From Bacillota bacterium (lineage in GTDB: Bacteria; Bacillota; Clostridia; Tissierellales; Peptoniphilaceae), in NCBI GenBank assembly GCA_023393815.1, contig JAEXBU010000090.1, positions 1 to 16,123 on the forward strand: 16,123 nucleotides of DNA, in the 5' to 3' direction. Shown here in pieces: positions 1 to 5,848 of the stretch; position 1 is the first letter of the stretch, and each line of letters starts with the position of its first letter. The notes beneath the pieces were generated by a model. That model had not been told where the DNA came from, searched no databases, and saw nothing but the letters and a program-made list of their open reading frames with translations. The position numbers and the translations under genes are program-made.

Positions 1-1
1 T

Positions 2-442
2 TTCGGCGAAAGCGAAGGGAAGGAACATAGAGGTCTGTTGCCCTTATCGGTTACGTATTCCAGCGATCTACACGCGATGGGTCAGTGGGTGCAGGAAGGG
101 CCGCGAAATGTCTTTGAAACCGTCCTCTACATCGAACACACGGGATCGGACTTGGTCATCCCTGCCTTCGACATGGACGACGGTTTGCATTCTGTGGAAG
201 GAAGGACTGTGGAGGAAGTGAACCGAGCGGCATTTATGGGTACTCGCGCCGCGCACGAAGCGGGGGGTGTGCCTACTATTTCCATGGTCTACGACCGTTT
301 TGGCGCCTACGAGCTCGGCGAGTTTCTCTACATAATGGAATACGCCTGCGCTATAAGCGCCTACTTGGATGGCGTCAACCCCTTCGATCAGCCCGGAGTA
401 GAGGCATACAAAAAAGCCATGGCCGAACGACTGTCGCTTTAA
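2..442 (+). CDS. pgi: Glucose-6-phosphate isomerase, C-terminal part (5' end outside window)
   Basis: This is the 3' end of a gene for the glycolytic enzyme that interconverts glucose-6-phosphate and fructose-6-phosphate. The frame is open from base 2 and reads FGESEGKEHRGLLP, then a SDLHAMGQWVQEGPRNVFETVL stretch typical of the sugar-isomerase fold in Firmicutes Pgi. Near the C-terminus is the family-typical NPFDQPGVEAYKKAM segment, after which the protein ends at the expected place. A TTG at 38 could be taken as a start, but the recognisable protein continues upstream of it, so I treat the gene as truncated by the window edge. About 146 residues are visible, roughly the last third of a typical 450-residue bacterial Pgi. 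A strong terminator follows directly, so it does not appear to be cotranscribed with carD. Confidence 0.93.
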   Translation, partial: FGESEGKEHRGLLPLSVTYSSDLHAMGQWVQEGPRNVFETVLYIEHTGSDLVIPAFDMDDGLHSVEGRTVEEVNRAAFMGTRAAHEAGGVPTISMVYDRFGAYELGEFLYIMEYACAISAYLDGVNPFDQPGVEAYKKAMAERLSL

Positions 443-450
443 AAAAGAGA

Positions 451-475
451 GGAAGGGGCTTCGGCCCCTTTTTAG
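451..475 (+). terminator. Intrinsic terminator after pgi
   Basis: A 7-bp stem AAGGGGC / GCCCCTT closed by a TTCG tetraloop (453-470) is followed by a short T run. It begins about ten bases after the pgi stop codon. This is a textbook Rho-independent terminator. Confidence 0.9.
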
Positions 476-514
476 GTGGTTAAAAAGAACTATGCAAATT
501 TTTATATGAATTAC

Positions 515-543
515 TTGAAACCCCTTCCTGGATGTGATACTAT
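515..543 (+). promoter_or_regulatory. Probable sigma-70-type promoter for carD
   Basis: TTGAAA at 515-520 is separated by 17 bases from TACTAT at 538-543, close to the sigma-A consensus. A second possible site lies just downstream: an extended -10, TGCTATAAT at 561-569, without a good -35. Either would give a short AT-rich leader before carD. The interval 476-602 holds no gene, only these promoter elements and the carD ribosome binding site. Confidence 0.65.
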
Positions 544-602
544 TATAAATTTTATTATTATGCTATAATTAAAGAGAACTATAGGTTGGATAGGAGGAAA
601 CT

Positions 603-1115
603 ATGTTTAAAATAGGTGATAAGATTGTCTATCCCGTACACGGTGCCGGTGTCATCGTCGACATTGAGACCAAGGTCATCTTGGGAGAAAAGAAAGAGTA
701 TTACGTTTTAAAAATCCCCGTGAATGAAATGAAAGTGCTGGTTCCCTTGGGGAGCATGGAAGATGTGGGGATTCGTGACATTAAATCACCGGAGGAAATG
801 GACAAGGTACTGGAAGTACTGAAGGATCCTACAAAAGAAAAAATGCCCACAAACTGGAATCGTCGCTATCGTTTCCATCAGGAGAAAATCAAGACCGGCG
901 ATTTGGAAGAAATTGCCAAGGTTATAAAAAATTTGGAAAGTTTGGATCGCGAAAAGGCGCTTTCAACGGGCGAACGAAAGATCTTAAACACGGCTCGTCA
1001 AATTATCTTGTCCGAAATGGTCTTGGTCTACGATAAATCGTTTGACGAAGTGGTAAAGCTCGTGGATGACACCATGGCAGAAGGTTGCTTAAAGGATATG
1101 GAGGAAAGAGAGTAG
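603..1115 (+). CDS. carD: CarD/CdnL family RNA polymerase-binding transcription regulator
   Basis: The 170-residue protein belongs to the CarD_CdnL_TRCF family, which binds the RNA polymerase beta subunit and stabilises the open promoter complex. The N-terminal RNA-polymerase-interacting domain (about 1-60) shows the family motif FKIGDKIVYPVHGAGVI and then a strand-rich segment (YYVLKIPVNEMKVLVPL). The helical C-terminal DNA-contacting domain (about 65-165) carries NWNRRYR, whose Trp85 matches the wedge tryptophan known in CarD proteins, then GDLEEIAKVIKNL and STGERKILNTA. The start is fixed by an AGGAGG at 592-597, five bases upstream of ATG. Length is typical of Firmicutes and actinobacterial CarD. 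It lies eight bases upstream of a PIN/TRAM gene, a common pairing in Clostridia, so the two are probably cotranscribed. Confidence 0.92.
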   Translation: MFKIGDKIVYPVHGAGVIVDIETKVILGEKKEYYVLKIPVNEMKVLVPLGSMEDVGIRDIKSPEEMDKVLEVLKDPTKEKMPTNWNRRYRFHQEKIKTGDLEEIAKVIKNLESLDREKALSTGERKILNTARQIILSEMVLVYDKSFDEVVKLVDDTMAEGCLKDMEERE

Positions 1116-1123
1116 GAACAATT

Positions 1124-2230
1124 ATGGGTATTCGATCGAACCGTATCTTTCACCTGGTGTTCCGACTGCTCTTCACCCTTTTGGGCTTGGCGGTGGGTCA
1201 TCTGGTGTTGGGACTGTTACGCGATTTAAATGCCATAAAAATCTTTGGCCGCTTCATTCCGCAAGGGGCTGTTCCCGTTGTCGTATTTATTTTATTTGCT
1301 ATTTTATTTTTTATACTCGGGAAGTACGCCTATGTGGCCTTGTGGCGGTTCGTAGATTTTGTGGAATCGGAAATGAAGGATGTTCCGGCAGGAGATATTC
1401 TCTGGGGCGTCTTCGGCCTTCTTATCGGCATTGTAATTGCGTTTCTTGTGTCCCTGCCGATTTATCGCTTAAACATCGCTTATATCAGCAGCTTTTTGTC
1501 CCTGATTATTTACGTGGTTCTCGGCGTCTTGGGCATACGGATTATGCTCTATAAGCGGGAGGAAATTGCCCAGTCTGTGCGGAATCTCCTACAGGGGGCC
1601 GGCGCCGTAAAATTAAAAGGCGCGGAGAAAAAACAGGCAGCGCCGAAACTGTTGGATACGTCGGTAATTATCGACGGCCGGATCGTGGACATTATCGAGT
1701 TAGGTTTTATGGAAGGACCCATCGTCGTGCCGAGTTTCGTTTTGAGCGAATTGCAGGGAATCGCCGATTCGTCCAACACCATGAGTCGAACCAAAGGCCG
1801 AAAAGGTTTGGATGCCTTAAAAAAACTGCAGGACGACAGCAGACGTAAAATCAAAATTGTCGAGAAGAATTACAACGATTTGGCGGAAGTGGATACCATG
1901 CTCTTGCGCATGGCGAAGGAAATGAAGGGCGTGGTGGTCACCAACGACTTTAACTTAAATAAGGTCGCCGACGTGCAGGGCATTCGCGTCTTAAATATTA
2001 ACGCCTTGGCCAACGCCATGAAGCCCGTCTTTGTTACCGGGGAAGTGACCAATGTCTTTGTGGTCAAACCCGGCAGTCAGGACAAACAGGGTTTGGGCTA
2101 TTTGGACGACGGAACCATGATCGTCGTGGAAAATGGCATTGACTACATCGGGCACAATGTGGACTGCACCGTGACCAGTATGTTGCAAACTGCGGCGGGC
2201 AAAATGATTTTTGCGAAACCGGTCAATTAA
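1124..2230 (+). CDS. Membrane-anchored PIN/TRAM domain protein (YacL-like)
   Basis: This is a 368-residue protein of the YacL type. Residues about 8-30, 48-70, 93-112 and 120-142 are hydrophobic and probably form four membrane helices. After a basic linker, a PIN domain starts at LLDTSVIIDGRIVDII (about 177-192), with the expected acidic metal-binding residues Asp178, Asp184, Glu209, Asp257 and Asp275. The last 65 residues (from TGEVTNVFVV) form a TRAM RNA-binding domain. PIN domains are usually metal-dependent RNases, so a membrane-tethered ribonuclease is likely, but the substrate is unknown. I chose ATG 1124, eight bases after the carD stop and preceded by TAGGAA, over an upstream TTG at 1085 that would overlap carD by 31 bases and add an unconserved-looking, non-hydrophobic extension. 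Confidence 0.88.
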   Translation: MGIRSNRIFHLVFRLLFTLLGLAVGHLVLGLLRDLNAIKIFGRFIPQGAVPVVVFILFAILFFILGKYAYVALWRFVDFVESEMKDVPAGDILWGVFGLLIGIVIAFLVSLPIYRLNIAYISSFLSLIIYVVLGVLGIRIMLYKREEIAQSVRNLLQGAGAVKLKGAEKKQAAPKLLDTSVIIDGRIVDIIELGFMEGPIVVPSFVLSELQGIADSSNTMSRTKGRKGLDALKKLQDDSRRKIKIVEKNYNDLAEVDTMLLRMAKEMKGVVVTNDFNLNKVADVQGIRVLNINALANAMKPVFVTGEVTNVFVVKPGSQDKQGLGYLDDGTMIVVENGIDYIGHNVDCTVTSMLQTAAGKMIFAKPVN

Positions 2231-2272
2231 AAAAGGATTCTCGGTCACAGATGATCGAGGATCCTTTTTTGT
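2231..2272. terminator. Bidirectional terminator between PIN/TRAM gene and tyrS
   Basis: AAAAAGGATTCTCG pairs imperfectly with CGAGGATCCTTTTTT across a short loop. The hairpin has A-rich and T-rich flanks, so it gives a U-tract in either direction. It lies between the convergent stops at 2230 and 2288 and can serve both transcripts. Confidence 0.8.
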
Positions 2273-2287
2273 GTGGTCTATAAGAGA

Positions 2288-3514
2288 CTATTTTAATTTA
2301 AACAAGTGGTGAACTTTCTTCCCTTTTTTTAGGTGGACGCCTTCTTTTAATGCGTCTTTGGTAATCAGTTGATCGTGGGATGCGACCTTTTCGTCGTTGA
2401 TAGAGACGCCCCCTTGTTGAATCAGGCGGCGACCTTCACTGGTGGAGGCGATCAGATCCCCCTTTTGCATTAAATCGACTACGGTGATGCCGTCTTTTAC
2501 TTCGTCTTCCGACAATTCCGTCGTGGGCATGTGTTCCGTGTTGCCGCTTCCGCCGAAGAGGACGCGAGACGCTTCCAAGGCCTTGTCCGCTTCTTCCTTG
2601 CCGTGAACTTCCTTGGTGATTTCCCAAGCCAACCGCTCCTTGGCGACATTTAGTTCCTGACCTTCCAATTTTTCGTATTCGGCGATTTCTTCATCGCTGA
2701 CGTCGGTCAACAGTTTCAGGAATTTTATGACGTCGCGGTCATCGCAGTTACGCAAGTATTGGAACATTTCGTGGGGCGGCGTCTTGTTGGGATCCAAGAA
2801 GATGGCACCTTTCATCGATTTGCCCATCTTTTGGCCGTCGGCGGTCGAGAGGAGTTTGAATGTCATGGAGTAAACCTTGCCGTCGTCTAATTTTCGAACC
2901 AAGTCGTAACCGCCGAGCATATTGCTCCATTGGTCTGAGCCGCCTAATTGCAATTGGCAATTGTATTTTCTGTAGAGAATTAAAAAGTCGTAGGATTGCA
3001 TGAGCATGTAGCCCATTTCAAAGAAGGTCAACCCTTGTTCCAGGCGGTTGGCGTAGGCGTCGAGTTTAAGCATATGGTTGACGGAGAAGTGTACGCCGAT
3101 GTTGCGCATAAAGTCCAGGTAGCCTAAATCCAAAAGCCAATCGGCATTGTTGGCGACAATGGCTTTTCCGTCGTCATAATCGATAAAGTGCGACAACTGC
3201 CGCTTAAAGCACTCGATGTTGTGGTTGATGTCTTCTTTTGTAAGCATTTTGCGCATATCACTTCGGCCGGAGGGATCCCCGATTAGGGTTGTACCGCCAC
3301 CGAAGAGGGTAATGGGCACGTGACCGGCCCGTTGGAAATGTTGAAGAACTTTTACTTGAAGGTAGTGACCTAAGGTAAGGGAGTCGGCCGTGGCGTCGAA
3401 GCCGATATAAAAAGTAATCGGGCCTTCGCCTAAGCGCTCGCGCAATTCTTCGGGGAATGTCACTTGGTCAATGTAACCTCTTCGTTCCAGTAGATCAAAT
3501 ACGTTTTCAGTCAT
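2288..3514 (-). CDS. tyrS: Tyrosyl-tRNA synthetase
   Basis: This 408-residue class I aminoacyl-tRNA synthetase attaches tyrosine to tRNA-Tyr in the cytoplasm. The HIGH-equivalent signature is LTLGHY (about 46-51), followed by GGGTTLIGDPSGRSDMR (72-88). A GGSDQW segment lies at 191-196, the KMSKS-equivalent is KMGKS (229-233), and a C-terminal S4 RNA-binding domain covers about 345-408. Length is normal for the family. I chose ATG at 3514, preceded by AAAAAAGGAGG with a four-base spacer, over an in-frame GTG at 3535. The GTG would sit just past the leader terminator and would place the ribosome binding site inside the coding sequence. A T-box leader upstream indicates regulation by uncharged tRNA-Tyr. 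Confidence 0.96.
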   Translation of the reverse strand: MTENVFDLLERRGYIDQVTFPEELRERLGEGPITFYIGFDATADSLTLGHYLQVKVLQHFQRAGHVPITLFGGGTTLIGDPSGRSDMRKMLTKEDINHNIECFKRQLSHFIDYDDGKAIVANNADWLLDLGYLDFMRNIGVHFSVNHMLKLDAYANRLEQGLTFFEMGYMLMQSYDFLILYRKYNCQLQLGGSDQWSNMLGGYDLVRKLDDGKVYSMTFKLLSTADGQKMGKSMKGAIFLDPNKTPPHEMFQYLRNCDDRDVIKFLKLLTDVSDEEIAEYEKLEGQELNVAKERLAWEITKEVHGKEEADKALEASRVLFGGSGNTEHMPTTELSEDEVKDGITVVDLMQKGDLIASTSEGRRLIQQGGVSINDEKVASHDQLITKDALKEGVHLKKGKKVHHLFKLK

Positions 3515-3535
3515 AATGCCTCCTTTTTTTGACAC

Positions 3536-3558
3536 AAAAAAAGCCTCTGCGAAAGGGC
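3536..3558 (-). terminator. Regulated intrinsic terminator of the tyrS T-box
   Basis: On the minus strand, GCCCTT (3553-3558) pairs with AGAGGC (3543-3548) around a TCGC loop with one mismatch, followed directly by seven T. Its 5' arm uses the CCCTTT bases that also form the 3' side of antiterminator helix A1, so the two structures are mutually exclusive. Confidence 0.75.
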
Positions 3559-3661
3559 GTCTTCCAACGCGGTACCACCTTTCTTCGCAAAAAGCCTCGA
3601 AAAATTAAAATACTCCGGCGCTGTAATTTTGAGGACGCCATCATCGTATTTATTTAATTTT
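3536..3661 (-). ncRNA. T-box leader (tRNA-sensing riboswitch) of tyrS
   Basis: Read on the minus strand, the leader contains the T-box core AAAGGTGGTACCGCG (3568-3582). An antiterminator can form: helix A1 AAAGG/CCTTT (3578-3582 with 3552-3556), a seven-base bulge TGGTACC (3571-3577) able to pair with the tRNA acceptor end, and helix A2 GCGT/ACGC. Upstream, AAATTAAA...TTTTAATTT with an inner GGCG/CGCC stem gives a compact Stem I (about 3602-3660). Candidate tyrosine specifier codons are UAC at 3623-3625 and UAU at 3610-3612; I cannot decide between them. The promoter position predicts a leader of only about 145 nt before the start codon, shorter than a classic T-box leader. Confidence 0.9.
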
Positions 3662-3666
3662 GTCAT

Positions 3667-3695
3667 ATTATAAAGGGGAATGAATGCAATGTCAA
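3667..3695 (-). promoter_or_regulatory. Consensus promoter for the tyrS leader
   Basis: On the minus strand, TTGACA (3690-3695) and TATAAT (3667-3672) match the sigma-A consensus perfectly at the optimal 17-base spacing. Transcription should start near 3660. A match this strong fits control by premature termination in the T-box rather than by initiation. Confidence 0.88.
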
Positions 3696-3728
3696 GAGGA
3701 GAAAAATATTTTTTATTCATTCGAATTG

Positions 3729-3737
3729 TGCTATGAT
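3729..3737 (+). promoter_or_regulatory. Extended -10 promoter element for the acpS-nnrD gene
   Basis: TGCTATGAT at 3729-3737 is an extended -10 hexamer (TG-n-TATGAT), and no convincing -35 lies upstream. Initiation near 3744 would leave a very short leader holding only the GAGGTGG ribosome binding site. The ATG at 3733 lies inside this element, which is one reason to reject it as the gene start. Confidence 0.5.
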
Positions 3738-3753
3738 GAAACAGAGGTGGCGT

Positions 3754-4911
3754 ATGATTGGCGTGGATTTAGTTTACATACCGCGAGTAAAAAAAATAAT
3801 GGAAAACCACGGCGAAGCCTTTTTGGAAAAAGTTTTTTCCGACGGGGAGCGCGCGTCTTTGCGGATGCACGCCGCCCACATTGCCGGGCGGTTTGCCGCC
3901 AAAGAGGCCATGGCCAAAGCGTTGGGTGTGGGTATTTTTGAGGCGGGTCTAAAAAATTTCACCGTAGAGGTTGACGACAAGAAAAAGCCTGCGGGCCGCT
4001 ACAAAGATTTGTTTTTCGACCTGTCGATTACCCATGAGGGAGACTACGCTTTTTGCGCCGCCTGTCTTGCGGGAGAAAAGAGTCCCTTCGTCTCGAGTGC
4101 GATGGCAAACCTGTTGCCTGCGTTATCGGAGACGGATCACAAGGGTTCCCGTGGAAAGGCCGCCATCGTCGGCGGGAGTGGAGGTATGTTCGGTTCGGTA
4201 GATTTGGCCGCGTCGGCAGCTCTTCGCGCCGGATGCGGTTTGAGCTACGCCTATGTAGACGATGAAATCTATGACGCTTTCTCTTTGCGTATGTGCGAAG
4301 TGATCGTGAAAAAACGGAGCGAAAGGAAGTCCCTGTTAAAGGCGGATGCAATCGGTCTGGGTCCGGGCATGGGACGAAGCGACGAAGCGCGGCGCGCGTT
4401 TTTAGACATCTATGCTATCGATAAACCCATGGTCGTGGACGCCGACGGCTTGTATCATTTAGCGGAAGAAAAGCCGGCTGGGTGCGGGGAAAAGATTTAT
4501 ACGCCCCATGCCGGGGAAATGGCTCGGCTTTTAAATCGTTCCCTGGATTGGGTCAACGCCCATCGGGATGAGGCCGTAGATTTGTTTCTCTCCCTATATG
4601 GAGGCGTTGTGGTTTTTAAGGGACATCGTTCCATTGTTGCCGATAGAACGGGTCGCGCGTATAACGAGACGGGAAATGCGGGCATGGCCACGGCCGGATC
4701 CGGCGACGTACTCACCGGAATTATCACGGCTTTTTTGGCACAGGGTCTAGAAAGTTTTCAAGCGGCTCGATTAGGGGTATACATACACGGACTGGCAGGA
4801 GATATCGCCGCCTTACATAAAAGTCAGTGGGGACTCATTGCTTCGGATATAATTGATACGTTGCCCGAAGCCTTCCTCCTTTTAAAGGCGCGACGATCCC
4901 TCAACCGGTAA
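3754..4911 (+). CDS. Fusion of holo-ACP synthase (AcpS) and ADP-dependent NAD(P)H-hydrate dehydratase (NnrD)
   Basis: A single 385-residue frame joins two enzymes. Residues 1-110 are AcpS, which transfers 4'-phosphopantetheine from CoA to acyl carrier protein: MIGVDLV with the metal ligand Asp5, RFAAKEAMAKALG with Glu51, and SITHEGDYAF at 91-100. Residues about 120-385 are a ribokinase-like NnrD domain that repairs hydrated NAD(P)H: GKAAIVGGSGGMFGS (134-148), GLGPGMG (201-207), DADGL (229-233), TPHAGEMARL (250-259), and NETGNAGMATAGSGDVLTG (304-322) with the catalytic-type Asp318. The usual partner epimerase domain NnrE is absent. ATG 3754 follows GAGGTGG and matches the normal AcpS N-terminus, so I prefer it to ATG 3733. 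The frame is uninterrupted at the junction. The next gene, mazF, begins 23 bases after the stop. Confidence 0.9.
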   Translation: MIGVDLVYIPRVKKIMENHGEAFLEKVFSDGERASLRMHAAHIAGRFAAKEAMAKALGVGIFEAGLKNFTVEVDDKKKPAGRYKDLFFDLSITHEGDYAFCAACLAGEKSPFVSSAMANLLPALSETDHKGSRGKAAIVGGSGGMFGSVDLAASAALRAGCGLSYAYVDDEIYDAFSLRMCEVIVKKRSERKSLLKADAIGLGPGMGRSDEARRAFLDIYAIDKPMVVDADGLYHLAEEKPAGCGEKIYTPHAGEMARLLNRSLDWVNAHRDEAVDLFLSLYGGVVVFKGHRSIVADRTGRAYNETGNAGMATAGSGDVLTGIITAFLAQGLESFQAARLGVYIHGLAGDIAALHKSQWGLIASDIIDTLPEAFLLLKARRSLNR

Positions 4912-4934
4912 GTAAGATAGAAAGGTTGTGATCT

Positions 4935-5276
4935 ATGGTTATTAAAAGAGGCGATGTATTTTACGCCGACCTGAGTCCGGTGATCGGCTCGGAGCAGGGG
5001 GGCGTAAGGCCGGTGGTCATTATTCAGAATGACGTCGGAAATAAGTATTCGCCCACGACGATCGTAGCGGCGATCACATCGCAAATGAACAAGACGAAGC
5101 TGCCCACCCACGTAAAGGTGAAGGCGGCAAATAACGATCTGCCGAAAAATTCTGTAATCCTTTTGGAACAGATCCGCACTATCGACAAAAAGAGGCTCAG
5201 GGAAAAGATCGGCAAGTTCGGTACGAAGATTATGGACGATGTAGATGAAGCATTAAAAATTAGTATCGGTCTGTAA
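4935..5276 (+). CDS. MazF/PemK-family (EndoA-like) endoribonuclease toxin
   Basis: The 113-residue protein matches Bacillus EndoA/NdoA, a MazF-fold RNase that cleaves mRNA at short specific sites. The N-terminus IKRGDVFYADLSPVIGSEQGG carries the conserved loop. It is followed by RPVVIIQNDVGNKYSPTTIVAAITSQ, which contains the family threonine and serine of the active region, and by KNSVILLEQIRTIDKKRL. Length is typical and all core motifs look intact, so the enzyme is probably functional. AAAGG at 4921-4925 is the ribosome binding site. In Bacillus, endoA follows acpS, alr and its antitoxin gene endoAI. Here acpS and the toxin gene remain as neighbours, but alr and the antitoxin gene are missing: only 23 bases separate the toxin from the preceding stop codon. 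Confidence 0.93.
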   Translation: MVIKRGDVFYADLSPVIGSEQGGVRPVVIIQNDVGNKYSPTTIVAAITSQMNKTKLPTHVKVKAANNDLPKNSVILLEQIRTIDKKRLREKIGKFGTKIMDDVDEALKISIGL

Positions 5277-5284
5277 TACATAAT

Positions 5285-5312
5285 AAAGCGCGGCCAGTCC
5301 CGCGCTTTTTTC
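5285..5312 (+). terminator. Intrinsic terminator after mazF
   Basis: AGCGCGG (5287-5293) pairs with CCGCGCT across a short CCAGTC loop and is followed by a run of six T. It separates the acpS-nnrD/mazF transcript from the downstream polysaccharide operon. Confidence 0.88.
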
Positions 5313-5319
5313 GTTTTCA

Positions 5320-5348
5320 TTGGTCTGTAGGGTGGATTGTTGTATAAT
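5320..5348 (+). promoter_or_regulatory. Candidate promoter for the cell-surface polysaccharide operon
   Basis: A perfect TATAAT (5343-5348) lies 17 bases downstream of TTGGTC (5320-5325), a weak -35. It falls between the mazF terminator and the first gene of the operon. A start near 5355 would put the ATG at 5360 almost at the 5' end of the mRNA and favours the GTG at 5384. Confidence 0.55.
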
Positions 5349-5383
5349 AGATAAGATGAATGAAACAAAGAAAGGATGAGATT

Positions 5384-5836
5384 GTGAAACGCAATTGGAA
5401 AAAAATAAGTGCCGCCTGTGCGCTCAGTTTCCTATTGATAGGGGCGGCAATTCCCGCCTTTGCCAATGACGACGATCCCTTGGTTTCTTTAAGTTATTTA
5501 AACCAACGCCTTGAAGCCATAGAAAAAAAATTATCGCAGGCGCCTGTCGTAGGCGGCGAATCGAATACCCTGGAAGTGGTCGATTTAAAGGCCGGCGAGA
5601 AAGTCATCGTAGCCCAAGGAGCGGAATTAATTCCACGAAGCGGCCGCGTCGAAATCATTGCCGCTGAGTCGGGCGGTTTAAGCGATGTAACCGGCGGGGG
5701 CGATTTAAAAGAGGGGGAAAACGCGCCGGTGAATCACCTGCTCATTGCACCGCGAAGCGACGGGCGCGGCGTAAAAGCAGCGACCCATGCCATCGTTCTA
5801 GTACGAGGAAGTTACCGCGTCGTACCAAACAATTAG
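5384..5836 (+). CDS. Exported protein of unknown function with DPLVSLSYLNQR motif
   Basis: I do not recognise a named function. The 150-residue protein has a clear Sec signal peptide (MKRNWKK, then a hydrophobic segment to about 24) with a likely cleavage site after AFA at 25-27. The mature form begins NDDDPLVSLSYLNQRLEAIEKKLSQ, a short coiled-coil-like segment. The remainder (about 63-147) looks like a small beta-rich domain with two notable segments, LKAGEKVIVAQGAELIPRSG and NHLLIAPRSDGRGVK. It resembles conserved clostridial hypothetical exported proteins with the same DPLVS start and a late PRSDGRG segment. I chose GTG 5384 because AAAGGATG precedes it and it gives a normal signal peptide; ATG 5360 lies at the predicted transcription start. 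As first gene of the polysaccharide operon it may act at the cell wall, but this is inference. Confidence 0.75.
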   Translation: MKRNWKKISAACALSFLLIGAAIPAFANDDDPLVSLSYLNQRLEAIEKKLSQAPVVGGESNTLEVVDLKAGEKVIVAQGAELIPRSGRVEIIAAESGGLSDVTGGGDLKEGENAPVNHLLIAPRSDGRGVKAATHAIVLVRGSYRVVPNN

Positions 5837-5848
5837 CGGGAGATGACG

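Noticed and set aside
38..442. A complete small gene starting at TTG 38
   Set aside because: The Pgi-like reading continues upstream to base 2 with conserved residues, so this is the end of a larger gene cut by the window edge.
476..602. A possible small RNA or riboswitch upstream of carD
   Set aside because: The interval is AT-rich with promoter elements but has no stable stem or conserved motif that I can see.
1085..1123. Upstream TTG start for the PIN/TRAM protein
   Set aside because: It would overlap carD by 31 bases and add 13 residues with no family resemblance. ATG 1124 has a better-placed TAGGAA.
4824..5111. A minus-strand 95-residue frame overlapping mazF, considered as a hidden antitoxin
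   Set aside because: It lacks a ribosome binding site, has no ribbon-helix-helix or AbrB-like pattern, and its sequence is what the opposite strand of nnrD and mazF would give by chance.
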